DNA of 64,000 nucleotides from Blepharisma japonicum (lineage: Eukaryota > Ciliophora > Heterotrichea > Heterotrichida > Blepharismidae): NCBI GenBank assembly GCA_949751835.1, contig CATKHK010000094.1, forward strand, positions 62,001 to 126,000, in the 5' to 3' direction. A program made the position numbers and the translations under genes. Below are positions 9,398-19,303 of this stretch, piece after piece. Position 1 is the first letter of the stretch. Each line of letters opens with the position of its first letter. The notes under the pieces were generated by a model. It did no database searches. It saw only the letters and a program-made list of their open reading frames with translations, and was not told the DNA's origin.

Positions 9398-10372
9398 TTA
9401 TGTTTGCATTCTCTGCATTTTTGATAATTTGGCTCGAATTGTAGGTAAAACCCAAGTTTCGCTCTCTGGTTTAAAAGATTTCTTGGGTTCTTGCAAGTTT
9501 AGCACAAGGTTCTGTTTGTAAAGCACCTTAGTTTTGGCTGAATCATCATTAGTTTTTTCTGGCATTCTTTTCTTTTTAGGGGTCGAGGGCTTTGTCAAGG
9601 AAATTTTATCAGATTTAATAAATTGGTCAATCAAAATTTCAGGTTTACTTGGCGAGCTATGGATTTGTTTTTCAGCTTCTTTGGATAAGATCTTTAATAA
9701 ATCACTAACCCATAGTGCTTTTCCTCTAGATTTGCTATATTGAGATTGAAGATTGCGTTCCACAGATGATCCTTGGTGATAAGAATTTAAATAAGTATAA
9801 GAATTGACTCTTGGTAAATCTACAAATTTTTGTGTTAAAGAAACCTGTGAAGATCGATTAAACTGCTGTTGTAATTTGGTTTTTTTTGTAGTTGAACTGT
9901 GTTCTGTAGATATAGAATCAGCAGAAATAAGCATCGAAGGATACTCTATATAATTACCTTCAGTTTTCATTATTTTTCTCTCATCTAAGCCTTGATAAAT
10001 TCTTATCCTGTCATTTGTTTTTGATTTATTTAAATTTTCTCTTTTCAGATTCAAAGATATCGGTGATAACTTTTTATTTCGTTTAGTAGCTTGAGAAATA
10101 GAGCCTGTTCTACTGTGAATTTTCCTTTCAGTTTTATTTGTTTCAGCTGGAGAACTGGCATTTGCAATGCTATCTTTTGGGATGTTTTGAGTCGCATCTT
10201 TGAGTTTTATTTTTTGGAATTGGTCATAAACTCCTCCAAATCAAGGCGAAAGCTCAAAATCGCTGCCTTGATGGCTTTCTACTTTTAAATTTTCAAATTC
10301 TAGATGTGCATTAATTCTTTCACTTTCTAAAGCTAATGCAGTTGCTGAGTCAAAATTTGTAAAATTATCCAT
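9398..10372 (-). CDS. Unknown basic, low-complexity protein
   Basis: A 324-residue protein starting at the ATG at 10370-10372, with one TGA=Trp ('LSPWFGG'). It is rich in Ser, Lys, Gln and Asn, with no transmembrane segment. There is a short acidic-hydrophobic N-terminal helix (ALALESERINAHLEFENLK) and a basic Pro-rich stretch ('PSTPKKKRMPEKT') that could be a nuclear localisation or phosphorylation region. It is probably largely disordered. No family was recognised. Confidence 0.65.
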
Positions 10373-10417
10373 AATAAAATATTAACTTATGTTATTAGCA
10401 CAGCTTTTTAGCAAATT

Positions 10418-10930
10418 CTAAGGCAGCTTATAAATCGGCTTTCTCATCTTGAGAAAAGTTTGCCAAATAATTACAAATACTAGAATAACCAACGCGTACA
10501 TTGGCAAGTTATAAGTTGCTTTTTCATAAAATAGCAGCTTCCTTGATGTCCCTGAAGAAGAATCAGATGCTGAATTAAAATGCAAAGTACAGGCAATTAT
10601 AAGGCCCACCGACATAGTATAAAGTGATAAATTTGAATTGCCTTTCATCTTATTTCGCTCTCTTTCTTTGAAAAGATTCTCTCTGAAAGTATCAATACTT
10701 TGTTTTATAGCTTGGTTTTCTGCTTTTAGCCTTTCGTTATCTGTTCTTAAGAATGTAATCTCTTTTTTTAACTGAGCGATCTTTTGCTCTTTTGCTTCTA
10801 TAGCTTTTTTTGAGATTTTGCGGGGCAAAATGTTCAGGTTAACTTGAGCTTTGTTATTTTCAATGGATTTGTCGTCAAAGCAGTAGTCTGGAGAACTAGC
10901 AGTCGTGGTAAACTCCCAATCTTCTGTCAT
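10418..10930 (-). CDS. Coiled-coil protein with C-terminal membrane anchor
   Basis: A 170-residue protein. Residues about 40-95 form a basic heptad-rich coiled coil (KEQKIAQLKKEITFLRTDNE...), followed by a weak hydrophobic segment (TMSVGLIIACTL). A strong transmembrane helix lies near the C-terminus (MYALVILVFVIIWQTFL), followed by a short basic tail. The layout, a cytosolic coiled coil with a tail anchor, is typical of tethering or organelle-shape proteins. The early part has bZIP-like spacing, but no clear basic-region signature was seen. Identity unknown. Confidence 0.7.
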   Translation of the reverse strand: MTEDWEFTTTASSPDYCFDDKSIENNKAQVNLNILPRKISKKAIEAKEQKIAQLKKEITFLRTDNERLKAENQAIKQSIDTFRENLFKERERNKMKGNSNLSLYTMSVGLIIACTLHFNSASDSSSGTSRKLLFYEKATYNLPMYALVILVFVIIWQTFLKMRKPIYKLP

Positions 10931-11451
10931 TTTCTGAGTCAGATAATATATGTTAATATGCCATTACTTATAGGATACATCAATAGATGAAAGAAAATGG
11001 TCAATAATACTAAAAGATGAACTTTTATTCGGACTTGTAATAAGAAATAGATACATAATTGCTAAGATATTGTTTTGAGAGAGAATAATAAAATATTAAT
11101 AAAAATAAAGCATTTCAAGCTTCATTTCGCTAAAGTTTATTACAAAATAACTATATATAATCCTGATATAATGCATTTTAGATTAATAAATAAACTTCTT
11201 TACTCTAATTGCTATGCATATCTTCTCAATCTTATTTTTCTAAGTATTATTTACTGACCTTAATATTTTTAAATTTATACAAAAATCCCCTCACATTTAC
11301 TTAAAAATCGTATGATGCATATTTCCTGAATGTTCCCTGCTCATATTATCCCAATCTTTATTCCTATCCATCCTTCTAATAAATTTGATCTAAGCTTTAA
11401 TTGATTCAGAAATTTCTATTAGATCATCTATAAATGGTGTATAATAATTAA
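10931..11451. other. AT-rich intergenic region upstream of aldolase
   Basis: About 520 bp between the divergent 10930 start and the aldolase start. Short open frames here are rich in Ile, Tyr, Phe and Lys and look like chance in AT-rich DNA. It probably holds the promoter of the highly expressed aldolase gene. No conserved element was recognised. Confidence 0.5.
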
Positions 11452-12531
11452 ATGGCCCACCGCACCAATCCATTCACTCAAGAGCTCATTGAAACAGCTA
11501 GAAGAATTGCTACCCCAGGTAAAGGAATTTTGGCTGCTGATGAGTCCACCGGAACAATTGGTCAGCGCTTTTCCAAGATCAACGTAGAAAACAACTACGA
11601 GAATCGCCAAGCTTACAGATCTCTCTTATTCACAACCCCTGGCATTGGCCAATACATCAGTGGGGTCATCCAATACGAGGAAACTCTTGATAATAAACTC
11701 GAAGACGGCACTTCCTTACAAGTAGTCTTACAAAGAGAAGGCATCGTCCCTGGCATCAAAGTCGACAAAGGGACTGTCATCATTCCAGGCACTGATGGAG
11801 AAACAGCCACCCAAGGCCTCGACGGTCTTGCTGAAAGATGCAAAACTTACTACGAAAAGGGCTGCAGATTTTCAAAATGGAGAGCAGTCTTAAAGATCGG
11901 CCCAAACACTCCTTCTGAAAGAGCTATTGAAGAAAACGCCCATACCCTTGCTAGATATGCAGCAATTTCTCAAGCTAATGGACTTGTCCCAATTGTGGAG
12001 CCAGAAGTGCTTGCAGACGGAACTCACACCATTGAGGAATGTGCTGAGAAAAGCCAAAGAGTTTTTGCAGCTGTGATGAACGCTCTTCATATCCACGGAA
12101 TTTTGTTTGAAGGGATGCTATTTAAGCCAAATATGATTACCCCAGGCATTTCATCACCTGAAAAAGTCAGCGCTGGAGACGTTGCATGGAGAACTATTCA
12201 AGTTTTATCAAGAACCTTGCCAGCAGCTGTACCTGGAGTTATGTTCTTGTCTGGAGGACAAAGTGAAGAGGAAGCTTCATTGGAATTGAATGCCATTAAT
12301 GCACTACCTGATGTAAAAAGACCTTGGACCTTGAGCTTTTCGTTCGGAAGAGCCTTACAAGCTTCTTGTTTAAAGGCTTGGCAAGGGAAACATGAGAACG
12401 TGCAAGCTGGACAAGAGGCATTTATATCAAGAGCCCAGGCTAACTCACAAGCAACTCTTGGACAATATCAAGGCGGAGCAGGCGGAGAAGGAGCCAGCCA
12501 AAGCTTATACGTGAGCAATTACGTTTATTAA
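11452..12531 (+). CDS. FBA: Class I fructose-bisphosphate aldolase
   Basis: A 359-residue enzyme that cleaves fructose 1,6-bisphosphate to DHAP and glyceraldehyde 3-phosphate in glycolysis. Class I landmarks: '[18 protein letters not shown]' near the N-terminus, '[13 protein letters not shown]' (substrate lysine region), '[11 protein letters not shown]', '[17 protein letters not shown]' (Schiff-base lysine in LFKPNM) and '[17 protein letters not shown]'. It ends in Tyr (VSNYVY), as in many class I enzymes whose C-terminal Tyr shapes activity. All Trp codons are TGG and codon use favours C-ending codons, consistent with high expression. Its stop is 5 bp from the stop of the convergent gene at 12537. 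Confidence 0.97.
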   Translation: MAHRTNPFTQELIETARRIATPGKGILAADESTGTIGQRFSKINVENNYENRQAYRSLLFTTPGIGQYISGVIQYEETLDNKLEDGTSLQVVLQREGIVPGIKVDKGTVIIPGTDGETATQGLDGLAERCKTYYEKGCRFSKWRAVLKIGPNTPSERAIEENAHTLARYAAISQANGLVPIVEPEVLADGTHTIEECAEKSQRVFAAVMNALHIHGILFEGMLFKPNMITPGISSPEKVSAGDVAWRTIQVLSRTLPAAVPGVMFLSGGQSEEEASLELNAINALPDVKRPWTLSFSFGRALQASCLKAWQGKHENVQAGQEAFISRAQANSQATLGQYQGGAGGEGASQSLYVSNYVY

Positions 12532-12536
12532 GTAAG

Positions 12537-13440
12537 CTAACAGTTAGTTACTAAATTAATGTGTCTAGGAAAAATTTTATATGAATCCCTGATAAACTTG
12601 AACCGAGGGTTTGAGTGTGCTTTAGATATAGTAGGGATAGGAGTATTCCTTGGCATTCTTGATGACAAAAGAGGAGTATGGTCTCTTGATGAGTTCGCAT
12701 CAGTTCTTAAAGAGTTTACCTCAGCCCTAGAAGAGTTAATTTCAGCCCTTGAAGAATTGATTTCAGCTCTTGACGAATTTGCTTCTGATGGTGTAATAGC
12801 TCGTGGGTTTTTAGCAAGATACTGTGATATCAGCTTACTAGCCAACGGAGATTTAGATCTTGAGCCAACTATATTGTGTAGGGTAATTGGCGGAACTAGA
12901 TGTTTGGGCTGAGGAGGGAGGATTTTTGTGTTTGATCTTTGCATTTTTTGAGGATTCGCAGTGCATCTTCCTGATGGAGGATTTTGTCTTGATACTTCAA
13001 ATCTTGGCCGAGCTGAATCCTTGCTTCTCAGCTTGTTCCGAAGAAAAACTGGGATTTCTTTTATAAGCATTCTTGTCACTTTTTTTGTTTTTCTCTCTTC
13101 TTTTGCCTTTTCTATTTGAAATCATGCAAGTTGATTATTTTCTATTTTACCTGTATAGTGGTTGGAAGAGCTTTTGTACTTCCCATCAATTTGAGTGTTT
13201 TTTTCGAACATCTATAGAGAATATTACTTCTTTGGCTACCGCTTCAAGCTCGTCTACCATCATTTTAGCTCTTGAAACGTTTTCTTTATAAGAGTTAATG
13301 TTTTTTGAGTCATCAAACTGTTTAAAAAATACTTCAAAAACTTCAACTAAATTGTTGAAATCTACATACCCTGATGAATCTTTTGTTAAGTCTGCTTCGA
13401 GTACTAAATAATAATGTGAGGTGTTCTCTTTATTTTCCAT
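12537..13440 (-). CDS. EF-hand-like N-terminus with a basic, repeat-bearing tail; unknown role
   Basis: Two exons joined by a 16-nt intron at 13212-13227: residues 1-71 end '...EAVAKE' and exon 2 continues 'MFEKNTQIDG'. The N-terminal part carries a degenerate EF-hand-like loop (TKDSSGYVDF) between helices. Exon 2 has a helical segment containing a TGA-coded Trp (LAWFQIEKAKEERK), then a long basic Pro/Ser-rich disordered tail. That tail has a seven-residue repeat, NSSRAEI, three times in near-tandem plus two diverged units. Without the intron the upstream frame runs 65 bp into the downstream one, which would look like overlapping genes. The function is not recognised. Confidence 0.72.
13212..13227 (-). 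other. 16-nt intron in the EF-hand-like gene
   Basis: On the minus strand it reads GTAATATTCTCTATAG. Removing it fuses the 13440 frame to the frame ending at 12537 and resolves an apparent overlap. Unlike the other introns here, it lacks A at position 10. Confidence 0.8.
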
Positions 13441-13465
13441 TATTTTTTAATTTAGGTATTATTAG

Positions 13466-13630
13466 TTAAAGTTCGAATGAGTTCCAATGACTTGTTGACG
13501 CTCCATATGTATGTTCATCTTCAATTAATTTATGACTACGCCCATTACCAGTGTAATGACCTTCTGGATCATGAAATGATGATACAAAATAAATCAGAAG
13601 CAAAAGTAATAAAATTCAACTCAAACCCAT
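13466..13630 (-). CDS. Small secreted peptide precursor
   Basis: A 54-residue frame visible only when TGA is read as Trp (MGLSWILLLLLL...). Residues 2-18 form a textbook signal peptide (ILLLLLLIYFVSS), followed by a His/Gly/Ser-rich mature part of about 35 residues with no Cys (EGHYTGNGRSHK, HTYGASTSHWN). It lies on the minus strand between the 13690 and 13440 genes, with about 25-60 bp on either side. Heterotrichs use secreted gamones and other peptides, but nothing here identifies a role. Chance cannot be excluded for so short a frame, although the signal-peptide architecture argues against it. Confidence 0.55.
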
Positions 13631-13689
13631 TTTATTATAAATTACTCCTTTTGATCTTTTAGTAAGATTTTCTAAAATATTCTATGCAA

Positions 13690-14562
13690 CTATGTTTTAT
13701 TTTCATTTTTCTTATACAAAACAAAATATCTCTGCTCGATTTCTTCTTTTCCTTGCTGTTGTGTGTCAATGAAAATCCCATTCAATGCGTTAATAAGAAC
13801 CTCTCTGTTTACATATTTAGGCTTCTTCGGAAGCATTAAAAATGACCATCAGCTTATCCACTTCGCAAATGCAATCCTTTCCATTGAGCTTGTTTCACTA
13901 TATGTTTTAAGGTCATCAGGAAATTCATACACATTCCATATCATAAATGCATCTCCTTTTGGCTCTTTAAAAGAGCTGATATCTATTGTTTTTGTTCTTG
14001 GTAAGAGCTTAAATCTCCTATAATTCACTTTAATTTGTTTACCGTCCTTAGTGAGGAAAATTTTATCAACAATTAAGCATCGGCTGAGAGCTAGAAAAGG
14101 CAATGATAAAGCTGTAAAAATGTGAATGGTTGGATATGCAAAAGGTTGATAAGCTATGCCTAATCCAAAGAATGCCAGAATTGAAATTCTTCAACAATAT
14201 TTCAGTTTTTCTGGTCAATAAAATCGAGATGAGCTATCAAATATGAGAGCTAGCCCAGATTCGTCAAATTCAAGAACTTTACCTGGGGAGTATATGTACT
14301 GGACTTCTTTAGTATCTTCAAGGAAAAACGCAGTTGTGTCTTCTTCGTCTGATTTTCCAAAGAGACTAGGCAGATCGTCTTTATATTCTGGTCTAAGGGC
14401 ATTTTCTTTTGGGACACTGGGAAAAAGAATTTCTCAATCGAGTTTTTCATTTTCTATTCTTTCTGCATGAATTTTTTCTTTAGCAGCTAACTCTTCTTCT
14501 TCAAAGGTTTTAGGCGCAGGCAACTTTTCGCTAAAGCGCCTAATGAGCCTAAGTGCTCTCAT
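13690..14562 (-). CDS. Probable mitochondrial membrane protein, unknown
   Basis: A 290-residue frame that includes four or more TGA=Trp codons. The N-terminus (MRALRLIRRFSEKLPAP) is basic and amphipathic, like a mitochondrial presequence. The middle has two hydrophobic segments (residues about 124-155: 'ISILAFFGLGIAYQPF' and 'IHIFTALSLPFLAL') followed by a basic beta-rich region. This layout resembles the TMEM70/TMEM186/TMEM223 group of inner-membrane assembly factors, but I cannot assign it to one. The start is the first ATG after the intergenic gap; the stop is TAG. Confidence 0.68.
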
Positions 14563-14608
14563 ATTTTATTTATTAATATATTTTGCAAATTTTTAGTTAT
14601 AATTTCAA

Positions 14609-17600
14609 TTATTTGTCTTCAGAATTGTTATTTTTTGATTTCTTCACAGTTATTTTTACTGCTTTTTCTTTATAAGGAGTGACAGTTGCTAAATATCTCT
14701 TACTTCTTGTGCTTTTAATTCCATAATTTTTATAAGAAAATCTGTATTTTTCGTCTTGAGTCATTTCTCTTATTTCTTCTAAAGAATTTCTGGCTCTAAA
14801 TGTATATTACATCAATAAACTTCCATCTTTATTAATAAAAAACGGACTCCCACTTATTGGAGTTGTATTTCCATCCATATCGATTCACCTTTCATTAATT
14901 AAATCTACCCTTGCAAACGCATAAACATAAGAAACAAGACAAACTTGTAGGTATTTTTCACTTAAGCTGTAAATGTTTGCAATTTGCTTCCCTAGCTCAT
15001 CAATTCTTGCTTTTCTGTTTATAACAAACTCTATTGGCAATGACAGTTCCCATGTGGAAGGAGACCATATTCTAGTCATAACAATCATATGCTCATTTTG
15101 AAGGATTTCAGGCTGAGCAAGTATTTGTATCGCCAAGGTAATTTTTTCTATTCCATGAAAGTCACTTAATACGTCATTTTCTGTCATGACCCTTAAAAGA
15201 TGGTTCAAATTTCGTTCTCTAACCCTGATTAGCTCAGGGACTAATTCTAAAGAAGGATACAAGCTGTTTGTGTGTTTGCAAATAATTTCTTTGAGTTCTG
15301 AAGTTGAAGAATTTTTTGGGGCTTTAAAGTCTTGCAATGAAAAAAATCGAAAACATTCAGAGTCTAGGTCATCACTTTTGGAAAATTCAGCCAAAGATAA
15401 AATTACTTGGATTTCTTCTGGCCTTGATGGCTTGCCAAGCTCAACATGTACAATACTTCCATTGCTAAGATGAGCTGCAGATAAGGTAGCGTTCATATCT
15501 TTTAATTCATGCCCATGGATACTACCTCGTTTAATCAAAAAGAGATCTTCTGGGATATTTATTGTGCTTGATATATAGCTCTTCAAATTTTTGAGCAGCT
15601 GCCTTTTGTCCATGATAATTTCATTTTCATATTTCCCACCATTGACCGAATTGAATTTTAATATGATTTTGTATGATTCCTTTTCCATCTCTTTTTTCCA
15701 ATTAGATTCGTCTTGAGATTTTTCTTCTAAAAGTAGTGCTGTACCTTCAACTACCTTTAAGCTCATAAGCACTTTATTATAGAGCTGAAGAATCGATATT
15801 TCTTCTAATGCGAAATTGTTTTTTACATTACTTTTTCTATACAAAAGTTGTCTTTCTATTGGAATTCCAAAAACACTTTGCACAAGAGCCATAAGTTCAC
15901 TTAATTTCCCTGATTTTTCTATTTGAAGCCTTGTAGGGTTTCTGTATTTTTGTTCAAAAGTCTTATAATTTATGTCAGCTAAAAGAGGATTTCATCTATA
16001 AACTTTAACAGCAAATTGGTTTGGGCTATAATCAACAAAAATCTCATCAGGTTCTTTTGTTTCTAACACAAGACTATAATAATTCAAAATCATCAATGAC
16101 TCTATTGTACAGTTTTCTTTGCCAGTATATGTATTTAAATACACATCTTGTAGGGCATTATAATTTCTTATTCTTGTGTCTTCATCTCTTAAATCCTCCA
16201 CATGAAATTCTTCCATTACTTTTCTTTTGAGGTCATGCAATGTTGCATCTTTTCTAATAATGATACTTTTCTCTTCAGATAAATAATAGACTTTTAACTG
16301 TAATTGCATTAATTTTTCTTCCCTTTCTCGTTGTTCCTTAAGTTTTTGTTCTGTTTCACTCTTTAGTTCTTGAAGTAAATAGTCAGGAATTTGAATTTCC
16401 ATAGCGTTTGTAATATTAGCTGGATGGACTTTTCTATACATTAAAAGATAAGCATTCGCTCCATAATGGCCTCCCCATGATGGTGAAGAAGTTCCTCCGT
16501 AGACTTTTTCTATATCTTTTTCATCAATTTCTTTGACTTGTGTATCATTAAAATTGAACCATCTTTGTGAGTCAAATGATTTTATATAAGCATAATAATG
16601 TCCTCCCAGTGCAGATCCTGCATGAATCATAATAGAAAACAATTCATATACATCTTCTCCTTGTTCCAAATACTGATTTACTAGTTTTTCTCTATTTTTG
16701 GCTCTGATTTCGACAGCCATTTGTCTATGTCTTTCAACAGCAATGGCATCTAATTTTTGGCTATATTTTTCTCTATCATAAGCAATATTTTCAGTCCCTG
16801 CTATTTTTTTGATTTGTAGGACTCTATCATCTATATTTAAAGGAGCTATAGTACTCACGTTTTCTTCTTCTGATTCTTCAATATCCATAGATTCTGTTTC
16901 AGCTATCTCTTCTTCTCCAGGTATTTCCCCTTTCATAAAAGGGTTCATATTTAGAATTTGTGGAAATGTGACTTTATCATTCAATTTTTTTCTCTGTAAA
17001 GTTGTATAGTCTAAATCAAATCTTTTCAGCTGAAGTACCAAAATATAAGGCAATTTCATAAATTTCAGCCCTTTTACTGCGTCTGTTCTAGCTTGGCATT
17101 TTTCGCATAAGTACTTATTATCCCCACTTAGGACTTCTGGCTTTAAATAGCTATTAAAAGCTTTTTCTACACTGTCGTTATAAACTTGGTCAAACTCATT
17201 TTTTACAGTCAAGCTGAGGTCGAGGAATTTATCTTCTTTTTTTGATTCATTGCCACACTGTGAGCATCTGACGTAATCTAATATTGTCCCTTCATACAGC
17301 TCAGTTATCATCTTGGCTTGGTCAGTCCCTTTCACGCTTTCTTCAACAGCATCAAACAGAACTCGGCAGAATTCTTGAACGTCGTGTTGCTGCAAGCTTT
17401 CACGGATTGACCATTGGAAGCTTTTAGTAAGTCCTGTTGTTTCTACATAGCTTGATTCTTTAAGCTGAAGCTTGGCAAATAGCAATTGGAGTTGATATGG
17501 GATACAATCCTCCTTGCTCTGATGCTTTTCTGCGTCATATTTCCACTGATATAGCCTTAAGCAGAATTCAGGAGTCATAAAAAGTGTTTGCAATAAACTG

Positions 17601-17671
17601 TTCATATAGCAAGTGGCACCTTGGTTCGATAAACCTATGTATGGTTGGAGTGTAGAATTCAGCCCAGGCAT
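14609..17671 (-). CDS. Ubiquitin-specific protease, USP47-like
   Basis: A 1015-residue deubiquitinase. The Cys box is GLSNQGATCYMNSLLQTLF with catalytic Cys21. Paired zinc-binding cysteines are at 136/139 and 189/192. The His box is HAGSALGGHYYAYIK with His358, and the Asn/Asp is in FNFNDTQV (Asp376). An acidic insert (SMDIEESEEE) sits before the His box, and the long C-terminal part carries ubiquitin-like regions, as in USP47 and USP7. Several TGA=Trp codons and one 15-nt intron (14796-14810) unite what look like separate frames. It is divergent from the 17698 gene with 26 bp between starts. USP47 proteins act in DNA repair and signalling; the exact orthology is inferred. Confidence 0.87.
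14796..14810 (-). other. 15-nt intron near the 3' end of the USP gene
   Basis: On the minus strand it reads GTAATATACATTTAG and contains an in-frame TAA. Removing it gives TTA TTG AT|A GCC AGA and about 60 more codons. Position 10 is A. Confidence 0.87.
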
Positions 17672-17697
17672 TTATCTAATATCAAAATTTTAAGTAA

Positions 17698-18240
17698 ATG
17701 TCCACTGAATATGTACTCAAAAGAATTAACCTTTTAAAGCAGGAAAAAAAATCGTTGGAAAGCTTACTGCAAAACACAGAAGAAGAAGTTTTGAGAATTA
17801 TGAAAAAAAATGCTGAAGAAAGCAGAAGAGTAAAACAGCTGCTTGAATCAGCGTTGCCACTTCGAAATGAAATTAATATAAAAAATCTGGGCGAAACCAT
17901 TGAAAATTCTACTCAAACGGAAAATAATTTATCGAAATTTTATCATGCTGTAGCGTTAGAAGAAGAAATAGTCAGCATTAAGGAAGCACTTCTTAATGCG
18001 ATGACAAATTATCGGATTATGAAGAATAAACTCGAAAGGAGAAAGAAGAAAAATAAAGTGATGGAAGATTTAATTAGGCAGTATCAAGAAAGAATAGAGT
18101 CTTTAAATAAGGAGAAAATAAATTTAAGAAGTAAATGTGAAGCAAGTAGAGAAGAACAGAAAACGATGGTTACTCATATCATATATGGAGATTTAATAGC
18201 CGATCCAGCACCCTACGTGTTTAAGATACAGAAAGAGTAG
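17698..18240 (+). CDS. Coiled-coil protein, unknown
   Basis: A 180-residue protein that is almost wholly alpha-helical and heptad-rich (residues 5-60 and 85-155, e.g. KRINLLKQEKKSLESLLQ), with strongly basic patches (KLERRKKKNK). It ends in a short non-helical tail. The size and style recall ciliary or basal-body coiled-coil proteins, but no family motif was seen. It shares a 26-bp start-to-start region with the USP gene. Confidence 0.72.
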   Translation: MSTEYVLKRINLLKQEKKSLESLLQNTEEEVLRIMKKNAEESRRVKQLLESALPLRNEINIKNLGETIENSTQTENNLSKFYHAVALEEEIVSIKEALLNAMTNYRIMKNKLERRKKKNKVMEDLIRQYQERIESLNKEKINLRSKCEASREEQKTMVTHIIYGDLIADPAPYVFKIQKE

Positions 18241-18592
18241 CAATTTTGGAATTATTTCTCATATTACTCACCAAGCCCATTTATAAGATAAATGCGTTGT
18301 TGACGGATTTATATTTTTATTATTAAATTACCCAGCTCATCTAATGTTAAAAATGTAATTTTATCAATTATAAAATAGCCTCATAAACGCATATTTTACT
18401 GGATGAAAATTTAAGACAGAAAAATAAAAAATAAATCAATAGAAGCATCTATCGTCGTCAGTATATCCTTATTATCAGCTGCCAAAATAATTTTTATAGT
18501 AAATTCTCCAAAACTTCACTATTTATAAAATCTCTTATAATATTTTTATTAATACCTTTTACAACCACGATAAATCATTAAATATACCATTT
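18241..18592. other. Intergenic region, nothing recognised
   Basis: About 350 bp of AT-rich DNA between two plus-strand genes. A 26-codon hydrophobic minus-strand frame exists but is too short to support. No repeats or RNA gene were seen. Confidence 0.4.
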
Positions 18593-19174
18593 ATGCTGAA
18601 ACAGCCTTTAGCACCCATTTCTATTCTAAAAGAAAAACCAGCTAAGAAACACACTCTACCCCACGTCAAAGGAAAACCTCAAATTCTCTACAAATACAAG
18701 TCCTCTGCCCAAAAAACTATTCTTCAAAAAGAGCTTAGTCCCGAAACTTTTTACATAAAAAGTATTGACTACAAAACTCTTTCAAAATCTCTCCAAGCTT
18801 ACCTTGAGATTTCACACAAAAAGAACAGCATCAGACCCGATAAATTCGCGTACCAAGAAAAACAATTTCCAAACCTCAACGAAAAGCCCCAAACGACCAA
18901 TGAAAATCAAAATGCAGTCGTGGAGAATACTGACGGCTCAGACTTATACTGTATCTGTAAGAGACCGTATGTCCAAGGTGAAATCATGTTCAAATGTGAA
19001 GGTTTCTGTGGGAATTGGTATCACCCAGAATGCATCAACTTACACAATAGTGAAATTGAGAGGCAGTTGAATAGTTCGGAAAGATGGTATTGTCCTAATT
19101 GTATGCAGGCTGCGCTAGAAGTAGTCGATGACTCAGGTTTATCGAGAGAAAATAGGAAATCTAGATTTAAATAA
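18593..19174 (+). CDS. PHD-finger protein
   Basis: A 193-residue protein. The C-terminal third is a PHD zinc finger with the full C4-H-C3 ligand set: C120, C122, C135, C139, H144, C147, C167 and C170 ('YCICKRPY', 'FCGNWYHPECI', 'RWYCPNC'). The Trp two residues before the seventh ligand is typical. PHD fingers read histone H3 tails, often H3K4me3; the N-terminal 110 residues are basic and disordered. This is probably a chromatin-associated factor, comparable to the small CXXC1/Spp1-type or ING-type subunits, but the subfamily is not clear. Confidence 0.87.
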   Translation: MLKQPLAPISILKEKPAKKHTLPHVKGKPQILYKYKSSAQKTILQKELSPETFYIKSIDYKTLSKSLQAYLEISHKKNSIRPDKFAYQEKQFPNLNEKPQTTNENQNAVVENTDGSDLYCICKRPYVQGEIMFKCEGFCGNWYHPECINLHNSEIERQLNSSERWYCPNCMQAALEVVDDSGLSRENRKSRFK

Positions 19175-19303
19175 CTGGATTTATCTTTTAATTATTCTAA
19201 TTTTTTTTCTGGCTTTTAAAAAATTCAGTCACTTTTGTGTGACCTTATTAAAATTCACCAGTTGTTTTCTAATAAAATTGCCCGGGCTGGCCATATTTAT
19301 TAT

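Noticed and set aside
11075-11257. 60-residue plus-strand frame upstream of aldolase
   Set aside because: Composition (Ile, Tyr, Leu, Lys) is that of translated AT-rich DNA, and it shows no domain or signal.
12845-13125. Alternative minus-strand frame (starting MISNRKGK) over the EF-hand-like gene
   Set aside because: It is open for about 90 codons with one TGA, but the competing frame is longer, carries the heptapeptide repeat and connects by an intron to the upstream exon.
13147-13211. Apparent 65-bp overlap of two minus-strand genes
   Set aside because: A 16-nt intron (13212-13227) joins the two frames into one gene, which is simpler and fits the other introns.
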